This document shows, piece by piece, positions 24,870 to 34,024 of a stretch of DNA of 64,000 nucleotides. The translations under genes and the position numbers were made by a program. Under the pieces are notes generated by a model. It had not been told where the DNA came from. It did not search any database and saw nothing but the letters and a program-made list of their open reading frames with translations. The stretch is from NCBI GenBank assembly GCA_963713625.1, contig CAVQMN010000008.1, positions 620,001 to 684,000 of the forward strand, in the 5' to 3' direction. Numbering within the stretch: the stretch's first letter is position 1; each line of letters starts with the position of its first letter. This DNA comes from Bog-756 sp963713625 (GTDB lineage: Bacteria; Actinomycetota; Acidimicrobiia; Acidimicrobiales; RAAP-2).

Positions 24870-27800
24870 ATGACCATGGCGAGGGGTTTGGGACAGTCGA
24901 AGCGTCGCCGGACGGCGGTCACCCTGCTGGCCGTGGCCAGCCTCACCCTCGGCCTCGCCTCGGTCTCAGTCGTCCTGCTGCCGGCCAGAGACGCCGGGGC
25001 CGCGACCCACGTGGTCACCAACTGCAGTGGTAACCCCTCAGTGGCCGGCTCGCTGCCCAATGCAGTGGCCAGCGCCAGCTCGGGTGACCACATCACCTTC
25101 GCACTCTCGCCGACCTGCTCCACCATCCCGCTCACCAGCCCGTTGGATGTCGGTGGGCTCACCATCACCGGGCCGGGGGCGGGCAGCCTGACGGTTGACG
25201 GTGGCGGCGGCACGCAGCTCTTCTCCGTGTCGAGCGGCACCGCTTCCATTGCCGGCCTCACCATCCAGAACGGCTCGGCGACCAACGGGGGTGCCATCGA
25301 CAACCATGGCACCCTGACCTTGACCGACAGCGTGCTCACCGGCAACGACGCCTCGGTCTCGGGTGGGGCGATCGACAACAACGGAACGCTCACGATCAGC
25401 GACTCGACCCTGTCGTCGAACGAGGCGGGGACGAACGGCGGTGCGATCGAGAACACCGCGACGCTCACCGTGCAACAGAGCACCTTGTCAGCCAATACCG
25501 CCGACCAGTACGGCGGTGGCATCGAGAGCCTCAATGCCGGCCTGACCATCGAGAACTCCACCGTGGCGGGCAACAGCGCCACGGGCGGTTCCGGCGGCGG
25601 GATCGACATCGAAGACGACGAGAGCGAGGGAACGTCCACCATCGAGAACACCACGGTGTGGGGCAACAGCGCAGACTTCGGCGGCGGGATCCAGGACGAT
25701 CAGGGCCCGCTGACCATCGGGGCCACCATCGTCGCCAACAGCACCTCGGGCAACGACTGCTTCTTGCAGGTCGTCACCCCGACAGACCTCGGCTACAACC
25801 TCGACGACGACGGGACGTGCGGATTTACGGGCGGAACAGGCGACCTCTCCGACGCACCTTCGGGGCTCGACCCGTCCGGCCTTCATGCCAACGGGGGACC
25901 GACCGACACCATCGCCCTCGAGCCGGGGAGCGCGGCGATCGACGCGGTGGCCGACGCACCGCTGTGCCCGGCCACCGACCAACGGGGCTCCAATCGGGGC
26001 GTCCCGTGCGACATCGGTGCCTACGACACCGACCTGTCCCCCACCATCACCGGGTTGGCCTTCAGCGGCACGCCGAGCTCCCCGACCATCACGGTGTCCG
26101 GGTCGGGATTCGGCACCGAGTCCGACCTCGGATCATCTTCGCCGGCAGGGTGCGATTGGAGCGGGTTGATCTATGCGGCCCCGAACATCGCTCTGTCCGA
26201 CAACGGGTGGACGGCCGGAGAGAGCGGTGACTGCATCGGGGTCAACATCGTGTCGTACAACGACTCTTCGATCGTCTTCACCCTGGGTTCGGGGTACAAC
26301 CTGGCCGGTTACTACGGTCCGCTGATCGACGGTGACAGCATCTCGATGACCGTGGAAGGGACCACCTTCAACGGAACTGTCTCGTTCCCGTACCAGCGTC
26401 CTCCCTACGCCTTCATCACCGATCCGGGCCCGAACACCGTCTCCCAGGTGGACACGACGACCGGGGCGCCGGGCAACTTCTTCCCGTTCAACCCGGACGA
26501 GGACGCTGACCTGGCCATCACCCCGGACGGTGCCACCGCCTACGTGATCGCCGTGAACGGCGATCAGGTCAACCCCTTCGACACCGCCACCGGGTTGGTG
26601 GGGAGCAACATCACCGTGGGGACCCAGACCACGGGCATCGCCATCAGCCCGGATGGCTCCACCGCCTATGTGGCCGACAACGGGAGCCACTCGGTGACCC
26701 CGATCGACCTGACCACCGACACGGCCGGGACCCCGATCAACCTGGAGATCGCCCCCGACGCCATCGCCATCACCCCCAACGGGTCCACCGCCTATGTGGT
26801 CAGCACCGAGGACGACTCGGTCACCCCCATCAATCTGAGTACAGACGCGGTGGGGACGGCCATCAATGTCGGGAACGACCCGAACGCCATCGCCATCACC
26901 CCCAACGGGGCCACGGCCTACGTGGTCGACTCGGGAGACAACGGGGTCACTCCCATCACCACCTCCACCAACACCACCGGTGCTGAGATTCCGGTGGGGA
27001 CAGGCGCCGACGCCATCGCCATCACCCCCAACGGAGCCACGGCCTACGTGGCCAACCGGGGAGACGACACCGTCACCCCCATCGCCACCTCTTCCAACAC
27101 GGCGGGTTCCCCCATCACCGTGGGATCCCAGCCCGACGCCCTGGCCGTCACGCCGAGCGGGTCCACGGTCGAGGTGGTCAACTACGACGACAACAACGTC
27201 ACCCCCATCGCCACGTCCTCCAATACGGCCGGCACCCCGGTGGCCGCCGGCGACGATCCGTGGGACATCGCCATCACCCCCGACCAGGCCCCGGTGGCCG
27301 CCCTCACCGTCACGCCGGGCAACCAAGGCCAGGCCACCCACTTCAACGCCTCGGCCTCGGTCGCCCCCTCGTCACCCATCACCAACTACGCGTGGAACTT
27401 CGGTGACGGCGCCACGGCCAACACCGCTGGGCCCACCACCACCCACGTCTACGCCCACGACGGCAGCTACACGGCCACCGTCACCGAGACAGACGCCGGC
27501 GGCACCTCGCTCACCAAGGTCTTCACCGGGCAGACCATGAGCCGCAACGGCGGCCCCCAGGCCCGGACCACCTCCACCTTCACCGTCGGGGTGGTGGCCA
27601 ACGACTCCTGCGTGGTGTCGGGGATGTCGGGGACCACCAGCTTCCCGACGGAGGTCTCCGAAACGACCGCTCCACCCTCCACCATCGATGCCGGCGGGAC
27701 CTTCCAGACCGCCTACGGGGCCCAGGTCACCATCCCCGCCTCGGTCATCAACCACTTCCGGGGCATGGGGGCCACTTCGCTGACCGTCGGTGCCCAGACC

Positions 27801-29084
27801 ACCTCGGAGAACGGCCACACGACCGCCGGGTCCCCGAGCGGTGCGGTCAGTCCCAACAGCGAGTCGGCATCGGCTACCAACCTCCCTCTGAGTGACACCA
27901 CCCTGACCCCCAACACGCCCTACACCTACTCGACCTCTTACAACCCGGTCACCTGGCAGACCGGGCCGGGCAACGGGGTGGTCGACTTCGTGCCCGGGAC
28001 CATCGACATCACCGTCACCTTCGTGATCAGCGGGACCCCGACCACCGAGACGGTCACCTGCACCCCGCCCCACGGGGTGGGGACCCTCGACTCGACCACG
28101 GTGAACCCACCGCCGCCCATCCCCACCTTCCAGGTTCCGGCCTCCACCCCGGCACTCCAGAACCAGGTCACCGCCGGGACCGACGGCGGCTGGGGAGCGA
28201 TCATCGCCAATACCTCGACAGTCACCGTCACCGGGGTCAGCGCCAGTGTGAGCGTGACCGACGGGGGCCCCGCCCTCTCCTACGACCTCAGCGGCATGGC
28301 CGCCTCGGGGACCAACTGCTCAGCCGCCGGCGCCGGCAAGATCACCTGCACGATCGGGAATCTCCCGGCCGGAGCCTCGGACACCCTCGACGTGCTGGTC
28401 AAGACGACCGGGCTGGCCACGGGCGTGGCCATCACCGGCTCGGCCACGGTCACCTCGTCCAACGCCTCTTCCCACACCACCACCCTGGGGTCGATCGGGG
28501 TCATTGTCGTCCAGAGCGGCAACAGTGCCAAGGCGGTGGCAGTCCCCGGGGTGGCAGTCGTCAGCACCAAGAAGCCCCTGTCCAAAGCCAAGGCCTCGAT
28601 CACCCTGACCCTGCCCAACAAGAAGATCAAGAAGTCGGTGGCCAGCCGGGCCCAGGACGAGGCCCTCGCCGTCTCACTGGCCGGCGCCACCTCCACCAGC
28701 CCTCCGCCGGTGGCCGTCACCCTCGAGTCGCTCGCCCCGTCGGCCGAGCCGGCCCTCTGCCCCCCGACCGGGTCGACCAAGTGCGAGGGCAACATCATCC
28801 AGGCAGTGGGGAACTTCGCGGCCTACACCAACAAAGCCGCTCCGATCGTCGCGGTGCTCAAGTTCTTCTACGGGCTACACATACCGGCCGGCACCGTCTA
28901 CATGCTGAAGCCCAACGGGAAGAAGGTGGACAAGCTGTCGGCCTGCAAGAAGGTCGGAGGTTTGTACAACACTCCCTGCGTCGAGGGCCCAGAGACGACC
29001 GGCGGGTCGTCGGCCCACGACACCCTCTACGCCCAGGACACCGTCTACTTCACCGGGGTCGACCCGGCCATGGGTCGGCGCTGA
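24870..29084 (+). CDS. Large secreted modular protein: beta-helix, seven-bladed YVTN propeller, PKD domain
   Basis: 1404 residues. Signal peptide at about 14-45. Parallel beta-helix region of polymorphic-outer-membrane type with repeated GGAIDN.GTLT motifs (about 115-260). An IPT-like stretch starts near 385. A seven-repeat YVTN propeller (about 510-805) has blades of the type ATAYVVDSGDNGVTPI. A PKD domain (about 810-890) contains YAWNFGDG and HVYAHDGSYTATV. Two or three further beta domains and a lysine-richer C-terminus follow. No LPxTG or C-terminal anchor. ATG at 24870 is preferred because a G-rich ribosome binding site and signal peptide follow; the frame is open further upstream. Divergent from the preceding secreted protein. 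Adhesin or surface-layer-like role inferred. Confidence 0.82.
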   Translation: MTMARGLGQSKRRRTAVTLLAVASLTLGLASVSVVLLPARDAGAATHVVTNCSGNPSVAGSLPNAVASASSGDHITFALSPTCSTIPLTSPLDVGGLTITGPGAGSLTVDGGGGTQLFSVSSGTASIAGLTIQNGSATNGGAIDNHGTLTLTDSVLTGNDASVSGGAIDNNGTLTISDSTLSSNEAGTNGGAIENTATLTVQQSTLSANTADQYGGGIESLNAGLTIENSTVAGNSATGGSGGGIDIEDDESEGTSTIENTTVWGNSADFGGGIQDDQGPLTIGATIVANSTSGNDCFLQVVTPTDLGYNLDDDGTCGFTGGTGDLSDAPSGLDPSGLHANGGPTDTIALEPGSAAIDAVADAPLCPATDQRGSNRGVPCDIGAYDTDLSPTITGLAFSGTPSSPTITVSGSGFGTESDLGSSSPAGCDWSGLIYAAPNIALSDNGWTAGESGDCIGVNIVSYNDSSIVFTLGSGYNLAGYYGPLIDGDSISMTVEGTTFNGTVSFPYQRPPYAFITDPGPNTVSQVDTTTGAPGNFFPFNPDEDADLAITPDGATAYVIAVNGDQVNPFDTATGLVGSNITVGTQTTGIAISPDGSTAYVADNGSHSVTPIDLTTDTAGTPINLEIAPDAIAITPNGSTAYVVSTEDDSVTPINLSTDAVGTAINVGNDPNAIAITPNGATAYVVDSGDNGVTPITTSTNTTGAEIPVGTGADAIAITPNGATAYVANRGDDTVTPIATSSNTAGSPITVGSQPDALAVTPSGSTVEVVNYDDNNVTPIATSSNTAGTPVAAGDDPWDIAITPDQAPVAALTVTPGNQGQATHFNASASVAPSSPITNYAWNFGDGATANTAGPTTTHVYAHDGSYTATVTETDAGGTSLTKVFTGQTMSRNGGPQARTTSTFTVGVVANDSCVVSGMSGTTSFPTEVSETTAPPSTIDAGGTFQTAYGAQVTIPASVINHFRGMGATSLTVGAQTTSENGHTTAGSPSGAVSPNSESASATNLPLSDTTLTPNTPYTYSTSYNPVTWQTGPGNGVVDFVPGTIDITVTFVISGTPTTETVTCTPPHGVGTLDSTTVNPPPPIPTFQVPASTPALQNQVTAGTDGGWGAIIANTSTVTVTGVSASVSVTDGGPALSYDLSGMAASGTNCSAAGAGKITCTIGNLPAGASDTLDVLVKTTGLATGVAITGSATVTSSNASSHTTTLGSIGVIVVQSGNSAKAVAVPGVAVVSTKKPLSKAKASITLTLPNKKIKKSVASRAQDEALAVSLAGATSTSPPPVAVTLESLAPSAEPALCPPTGSTKCEGNIIQAVGNFAAYTNKAAPIVAVLKFFYGLHIPAGTVYMLKPNGKKVDKLSACKKVGGLYNTPCVEGPETTGGSSAHDTLYAQDTVYFTGVDPAMGRR
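26400..27285 (+). repeat. Seven in-frame YVTN propeller repeats
   Basis: Coding repeats of about 126 bases, each with the pattern (A/S)TAYV....VTPI.T.TNT.G...VG..P.AIAITP. Seven copies match a closed seven-bladed propeller. Confidence 0.75.
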
Positions 29085-29257
29085 GCCACACACACCCACT
29101 GCCACCGGCGCCCTGTCTGCTGGAGGCCGGCGGCGGCCCGGAGGGGCGCCGGGCCGTACCCAACAGGGGCCACACGGCGGAGCGGGCGGGGGCCGCCGGG
29201 CCGCGGGCCCGAGGTGGCTGGCTGTCGGCCGGTGCGGCGGTGGCGGTCCGAAGACGG

Positions 29258-30412
29258 TCAGGTGACGGCGGTCAGAAAGATGTCGGCCTTGGTGTTGGTG
29301 AGCGGCATGACCAAGTTCCCACCCAACTCGTTGTGGGCGGTCAGGGCCTGCCCCGCCCGGCTGGTCCACGCGGCGCCATCGTAGAACGTGAGGACGTTGT
29401 CGACCTTTTTGCCGGCCTGGGTGCACGGGAGGGAGTCCGTTGACTTGTCCCCGCCACTGATCGTCACCGAGCCAGTGATCAGACCGCCCGCGGCCTCGGC
29501 GGTGACGACCAGCGTTTTGGTGGCGGCTGTCCACGTGGCCGGCTTGGCCTCTACGAGGCTCTCGTCGATACGATACGCGCCCTTGGGCTTCGCCAACGAG
29601 GTCTCATTGGCGATGGTCACCTGGTCGAATGCCTTGCCCGAGAAGGTGCCCGAGAGTCCCTCGGCCAACAGGCTCGGATTGGCCAGAGGGTTCTGGGAAT
29701 CATCAAACCCGGTGCTCGAGGGCAGACAACTGTCCGGTGGCGCACAGTCATTGTCCACGATGACGGTCGGATCAGATGACGTGGCGGTAAAGGACGACGC
29801 GCTCACCGTCCCTCCTCCCGTCAGTCCGGTCGCCAACTTCAAAGAGCCCGTCAACGTGCCCGTGTACTGGGTCTCAGATCCCGAAGTGCACGCTCCGGCC
29901 ACCACCTTCGATGCTTTGGAGTGGAAGGTGACATCCACGCTGGCATAGGGGCTGGTTTGGGTCCCGGGGTCGATGGTGCCGACGCCTGTCGCCGCGGAGA
30001 ACTTGAAGCCACCGGAGGTGACAGGCAGGGTCCAGGCGTGGAGCTCGAAGGCAGCTGGCGTACTCGACGCCGTCCGACTGAGCTCCACGGTCACCTGTGA
30101 GCTCGAACCGGCCACCGACAGCACCCAGCTGTCACCATTGGTCGTCTTGACGTCTGCGGCGCCCCCCTTGAAGGAGGTGGAGCAGACGTCGGCCTCCGGA
30201 CACGTCAGGGCCGATGCCGTCGGTGTCACTTCCGGTAGGGCGACCGGCAGGGCAGACCTGACGGCCGGAAGAGGGACCCTCGGGGTTGCCGCTCCGGCCT
30301 TCTCCGCTGATGCCATCTGGAGAGCTGCCGGCACGCCGACGATCAACACGAGGGCACCGAACAAACTGACCGCCGCCCTTTGGCTCGATCTTCCACATCT
30401 GTTGCTGTTCAC
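29258..30412 (-). CDS. Secreted protein of unknown function
   Basis: 384 residues. A basic start with NSNRCGRSSQR and hydrophobic segment LFGALVLIVGVPAALQMASA form a signal peptide. The rest is Ser/Thr/Gly-rich and beta-like, with scattered cysteines (TCPEADVCSTSF, NDCAPPDSCLPS). No domain is recognised. GTG at 30412 is selected because AGGAGG lies six bases upstream; an ATG overlapping that ribosome binding site is less likely. It is convergent with the large modular surface protein and is part of the same cluster of exported proteins. Confidence 0.75.
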   Translation of the reverse strand: MNSNRCGRSSQRAAVSLFGALVLIVGVPAALQMASAEKAGAATPRVPLPAVRSALPVALPEVTPTASALTCPEADVCSTSFKGGAADVKTTNGDSWVLSVAGSSSQVTVELSRTASSTPAAFELHAWTLPVTSGGFKFSAATGVGTIDPGTQTSPYASVDVTFHSKASKVVAGACTSGSETQYTGTLTGSLKLATGLTGGGTVSASSFTATSSDPTVIVDNDCAPPDSCLPSSTGFDDSQNPLANPSLLAEGLSGTFSGKAFDQVTIANETSLAKPKGAYRIDESLVEAKPATWTAATKTLVVTAEAAGGLITGSVTISGGDKSTDSLPCTQAGKKVDNVLTFYDGAAWTSRAGQALTAHNELGGNLVMPLTNTKADIFLTAVT

Positions 30413-30815
30413 GGTGCCCCTCCTCATTGCGATCCTGTCCGTGGCTGTGGGCGCCAGGCCTTCAACCCCACCGCTTGTGATCCTCCACAAAGCCTTCCAC
30501 CTGCCCTGCGGCTTGTCGAACGCATCCCGGTAAGGCCCAGCTCCCGAGTCCCGCGCGTCCTGGCGCTCCGGGGGGCGCAGCTCGGCGGCGGGAACCGTCC
30601 CCGGCGTTGGCGGTCGACGACCGGGCGACGCAATCCGGTCGATGTGATGGGGTCCGAAGTGCCGTCCCACCGGCCGAGGACGCCGAGATTGGCCGCTCAG
30701 AGAGGGAGCAGGATGCCGAGCCTCGCGCCGGCCTTCGCCGGCCCGGGGCCTGACGCCCGTCCGGTGATGCCTTTGGGGCCGCCCCTCGCCCGCTCACCCT
30801 TCGGCCTGCACGCCG
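30413..30815. other. 403-base gap without a gene
   Basis: Lies between the secreted protein start and tRNA-Arg. It holds the AGGAGG site (30419-30424) and presumably the promoter. Open frames here have no coding features. No repeat seen. Confidence 0.5.
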
Positions 30816-30889
30816 CGCCCCCGCCAGGAGTCGAACCCGGAACCTGATGGGTAGAAACCACCTGCTCTATCCAGTTGAGCTACAGGGGC
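30816..30889 (-). tRNA. tRNA-Arg (anticodon TCT)
   Basis: Acceptor GCCCCTG pairs with CGGGGGC (one T-G pair), anticodon stem GGTGG/CCATC around loop TTTCTAC giving TCT, T loop TTCGACT, discriminator G. CCA not encoded. Divergent from the two following tRNAs. Confidence 0.95.
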
Positions 30890-30953
30890 GAGCCACGGGA
30901 GGTCCTGTGCCTGCCCGGACCTCCGTCGGTCTGTGCCACACTAGAGGCTCCTT

Positions 30954-31027
30954 GGTGGCCGTAGCTCAGTTGGCAGAGCGCCGGGATGTGGCCCCGGAGG
31001 TCGCGGGTTCGAGCCCCGTCGGTCACC
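30954..31027 (+). tRNA. tRNA-His (anticodon GTG)
   Basis: Acceptor GTGGCCG pairs with CGGTCAC; an extra G at the 5-prime end opposes C73, the histidine-specific G-1. Anticodon stem CCGGG/CCCGG with loop ATGTGGC gives GTG. T arm GCGGGTTCGAGCCCCGT. No CCA encoded. Confidence 0.96.
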
Positions 31028-31088
31028 CTCAGGTCTCCGGGGACGCGAGCACTCGTGTTCGCTACCCAGAGATTAAGTTGCACTACAA

Positions 31089-31163
31089 GCGCCTCTAGCT
31101 CAACGGCAGAGCATCGGACTCTTAATCCGCAGGTTCTGGGTTCAAATCCCAGGGGGCGCACCA
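31089..31163 (+). tRNA. tRNA-Lys (anticodon CTT), CCA encoded
   Basis: Acceptor GCGCCTC pairs with GGGGCGC; anticodon loop CTCTTAA gives CTT; T arm CTGGGTTCAAATCCCAG; discriminator A at 31160 followed by an encoded CCA. The first anticodon-stem pair is mismatched. The other tRNAs here lack CCA. Confidence 0.96.
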
Positions 31164-31216
31164 GGTTACGCGGACGAAGGCGGCCCACCGGCGACGACCG
31201 CCGGCTGGCAACCGGT

Positions 31217-32170
31217 TCAGCGCGGGGTGATACCCCACGCCCCGGTCCACCGGCCCCCCGGTCGCAACACGACCAGATCGGTGCCGGACCGGAAGGCGTC
31301 GGGCGGACAGCTCATCGGCTCGACAGCCAACGATGTTCGACGATGATCGGCGTCCAGGGTGTCACCGGTGTAGATCATGAGATACGAGAAGCGCTCGTCG
31401 ACCCAGAGGCTCGCCCCCTGGCCCCCATCGGGATGATCGAGCTCAACCCGGGCCCGACCGTCCGCTCCCCGACGCAGATCGGTGAAGGCCGTGTCCAGCC
31501 TGGTCACTCCGATGAGCCGACCTTGATTGAAGTCGAACTCGGTCCCTTCGATGGGGCCGCTGCCGGTCGGGATACCCCGGTCGTCGGCGAACAACCGGCG
31601 TTGGGAGGGGATCTCCAGCCGGATCTGGTCGACGGTGGGCGTACCCACCGTGAGATAGGGATGGAAGCCGATGCCGAAGGGCAGATCGGTGGGCCCGATG
31701 TTGTCGGCGTCGATGACGACCGTCAGTCCGTCCCGGCCCAATCGGTACTCGACCATGAGGCCCAGGGCGAAGGGATAGGCCGGCGAGGGGCGGAGCTCGA
31801 TGGCCATGCTCACCCGGTTCTGGGCCCGGCCCACCATGCGCCACGGCATCCACCGGACGAGGCCGTGGATGGCATTGTTGGCCGGAAGCTCGTTGAGGGG
31901 CGCCTGGGCGTCGGTGCCCTCGAAGGAGTAGCGCCCGTCACCGAGGCGGTTGGGCCAGGGGGCGAGCACCTGGCCCCGCCCGCCCTGACTCCACTCCTCG
32001 GGCCCGAAGCCGTCGATCACGTGCCGGTCACCGACGGTGAAGGACCTGAGCGTGGCTCCGACCTCGGTGACCACCGCCCGCTGATGTCCGTGCCCGATGA
32101 CCCACTGATGCCCGGTGCTGGCGGTGGTCTCGGCCGGTCGTTGATCTTCGGCAGGTGGTCGAGTGGTCAT
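31217..32170 (-). CDS. galM: Aldose 1-epimerase
   Basis: Interconverts alpha and beta sugar anomers; 317 residues, beta-sandwich family. Conserved features: VLAPWPNRLGDGRYSF, catalytic histidines in NNAIHGLVRW and IGFHPYLTVG, and the catalytic glutamate in SLAVEPMSCPPDAF. Stands alone between tRNA-Lys and the divergent surE. No strong ribosome binding site; GATATCT lies upstream of the ATG and could be promoter sequence. Exact sugar not predictable. Confidence 0.9.
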   Translation of the reverse strand: MTTRPPAEDQRPAETTASTGHQWVIGHGHQRAVVTEVGATLRSFTVGDRHVIDGFGPEEWSQGGRGQVLAPWPNRLGDGRYSFEGTDAQAPLNELPANNAIHGLVRWMPWRMVGRAQNRVSMAIELRPSPAYPFALGLMVEYRLGRDGLTVVIDADNIGPTDLPFGIGFHPYLTVGTPTVDQIRLEIPSQRRLFADDRGIPTGSGPIEGTEFDFNQGRLIGVTRLDTAFTDLRRGADGRARVELDHPDGGQGASLWVDERFSYLMIYTGDTLDADHRRTSLAVEPMSCPPDAFRSGTDLVVLRPGGRWTGAWGITPR

Positions 32171-32334
32171 GGTGGTGAGATATCGTCTGTCCGTCCAGCC
32201 GACCCCGGGGTAGCTGACGTCGCCCGGTATGGTAGGCGAAAGGGCCGCAGGGGCCCGACAGACGACGAAATGACCGCTCCGCCGCCGGTCTCCGGTCTCG
32301 GTCCCCTCTGCCCAACCTGACGGGAACTACCTGC

Positions 32335-33192
32335 ATGCGCATCCTCATCACCAATGACGACGGCGTGTTCGCGCCGGGCATCGCGGCGCTGGCCCGCGGG
32401 CTGGCCGCCGCCTTCGACGGCCGGCACGAGCTCTTCGTGGTGGCCCCACTGGTCGATCACAGCGGGACCGGAGCCGCAGTCGGCCCGGTCTACGAACGGG
32501 AGTCGATCCCCTACGAGACCGTGGACATCCCTGGATTGGCCGACGTTCCCACCTTCGGGATCGACGGCCCACCGGCGCTCGCCGTCATCCTGGCCTGCAT
32601 CGAAGGCTTCGGACCCCGGCCCGACATGGTGGTCTCGGGTATCAACCACGGGGTCAACGCCGGCCGTTCCGCCCTCCATTCGGGAACCGTCGGTGCCACC
32701 CTGACCGGAGCCCAGTTCGGGGTGCAGGGTCTGGCCGTCAGTATCGCCTGGGGTGAGGACCCGGTCCCCTGGGAGACACCGGTCTCCCTGGCCGCCGGCG
32801 TCATCCCCGCGCTGGCGGCGATGCCGCCAGCCACCATTCTCAACCTCAACGTGCCCGCGGTGGCACCGCACCTGCTCCGGGGTCTCCGCCACGGAGCCCT
32901 GGGAACGGTGGGCCTCATCCGATCGGTCCGGCCCGAACACACCCCCCTGCCGGTCGAAGGCACGCCGGTCGATCCGACCTCCGGGTCCATCGTCCTCGCC
33001 CTCCGGGGCATGGGGGTGGCGTCGGACCGGATCGCCGAGCGCGCCGAGCTGGAACCCGACTCGGACGCCGCCCTGGTGGCCGAGGGATGGGCCACCCTGA
33101 CGCCCCTGCTCGGCGTCCGCGAAGACGCCTCGGAGCAAGGTCGCATGGCCACCGCCGCGGCGCTGGCCACCTACCGTCGGGCCGGGGCCTGA
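32335..33192 (+). CDS. surE: 5'/3'-nucleotidase SurE
   Basis: Metal-dependent nucleoside monophosphate phosphatase, 285 residues. The family N-terminus RILITNDDGVFAPGI carries the two metal aspartates (8 and 9); VVAPLVDHSGTGAAVG and VSGINHGVNAGRSALHSGTVGAT are the other active-site segments. Monocistronic as far as seen. Start ATG fits the family exactly. Confidence 0.95.
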   Translation: MRILITNDDGVFAPGIAALARGLAAAFDGRHELFVVAPLVDHSGTGAAVGPVYERESIPYETVDIPGLADVPTFGIDGPPALAVILACIEGFGPRPDMVVSGINHGVNAGRSALHSGTVGATLTGAQFGVQGLAVSIAWGEDPVPWETPVSLAAGVIPALAAMPPATILNLNVPAVAPHLLRGLRHGALGTVGLIRSVRPEHTPLPVEGTPVDPTSGSIVLALRGMGVASDRIAERAELEPDSDAALVAEGWATLTPLLGVREDASEQGRMATAAALATYRRAGA

Positions 33193-33247
33193 TCCACTCC
33201 GTCATCCCTGGTGGTACCTCAATTCGTCTGGAATCACTCTGAGTAGT

Positions 33248-33253
33248 TATACT
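33248..33253 (+). promoter_or_regulatory. Putative -10 box (TATACT) of the Rpf-like gene
   Basis: TATACT in an AT-richer patch about 70 bases before the GTG start, a near-consensus -10. The leader would be about 60 bases with a GAGGAG ribosome binding site (33307-33312). Confidence 0.45.
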
Positions 33254-33321
33254 GTCACTCACTGTATTTGGACGGTCGTGCCCATCGCCACCTACCCTTC
33301 GACCACGAGGAGCCCAGCCGA

Positions 33322-34014
33322 GTGCGTAGCCCACGCTCACTTGCGGCTCTCGGTGCGTCCGTCGGCATCACCGCCGTGACCCTGGTGATCTTCCAGCCCT
33401 CCGCCCCCCTGGCCGGCGCGTCGGGGGTGTCCCGGCTCCCCCAGACGGACTCCGCGGGAAGCACAGCGGCCCAGGTCGGCTCGCGGCTGGCCATCGACAG
33501 TCTCTCCGATCCGGCCCCATCAGCCACCAGCCGATCGGCCTTGGCGGCTGACAGCTCCGGCTACGTGACCATCGCCCTGGCATCCCTCCATCCTTCGGTC
33601 CCGGTCCGCCACCGCCAGCCCCGGATACCGGCGGCGCCGACACCGACGACCACCGTGCCGCCCCCGACTCCGGCCGCCACCACGCCCACGACCACCGCCC
33701 CGACTCCGCCACCGGCAGCCCCGACTGTCCCTGCGGCCCCGGTGACCCCGACCGCCCCGGGCGCACCGGTGGCCCCGAGCGGCGGCGTCTGGGCCGAGCT
33801 CCGCCAGTGTGAGTCCGGTGACAACTACACCATCGACACCGGCAACGGGTATTACGGGGCCTACCAGTTCTCACTGGCCACCTGGCAGGGACTGGGCTAC
33901 CCGGGCTACCCCAATCAGGCTCCTCCGGCCGTCCAGGACCAGGCCGCCGCGCAGCTACAGGCCCGAAGCGGCTGGGGCCAGTGGCCCGAGTGCTCGGTCA
34001 AGCTCGGGCTCTGA
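33322..34014 (+). CDS. Resuscitation-promoting factor-like transglycosylase, secreted
   Basis: 230 residues. A signal peptide (LAALGASVGITAVTLVIF) is followed by a Pro/Thr-rich spacer of about 90 residues and a C-terminal Rpf domain of about 78 residues starting at GVWAELRQCESGDNY. The catalytic glutamate follows the first cysteine, and YGAYQFSLATWQGLGYPG and WGQWPECS complete the lysozyme-like fold with its disulfide. It cleaves peptidoglycan and helps growth resume from dormancy in related actinobacteria. GTG start supported by GAGGAG nine bases upstream. The domain order resembles RpfE-type proteins. Confidence 0.92.
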   Translation: MRSPRSLAALGASVGITAVTLVIFQPSAPLAGASGVSRLPQTDSAGSTAAQVGSRLAIDSLSDPAPSATSRSALAADSSGYVTIALASLHPSVPVRHRQPRIPAAPTPTTTVPPPTPAATTPTTTAPTPPPAAPTVPAAPVTPTAPGAPVAPSGGVWAELRQCESGDNYTIDTGNGYYGAYQFSLATWQGLGYPGYPNQAPPAVQDQAAAQLQARSGWGQWPECSVKLGL

Positions 34015-34024
34015 CCGCCCGGCC

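Noticed and set aside
26400..27285. Regular repeats that could be taken for a CRISPR array
   Set aside because: They are in frame, encode propeller blades and vary at third codon positions.
29085..29257. GC-rich inverted repeats between two convergent genes as terminators
   Set aside because: Many weak pairings are possible but no single stem with a T-run stands out.
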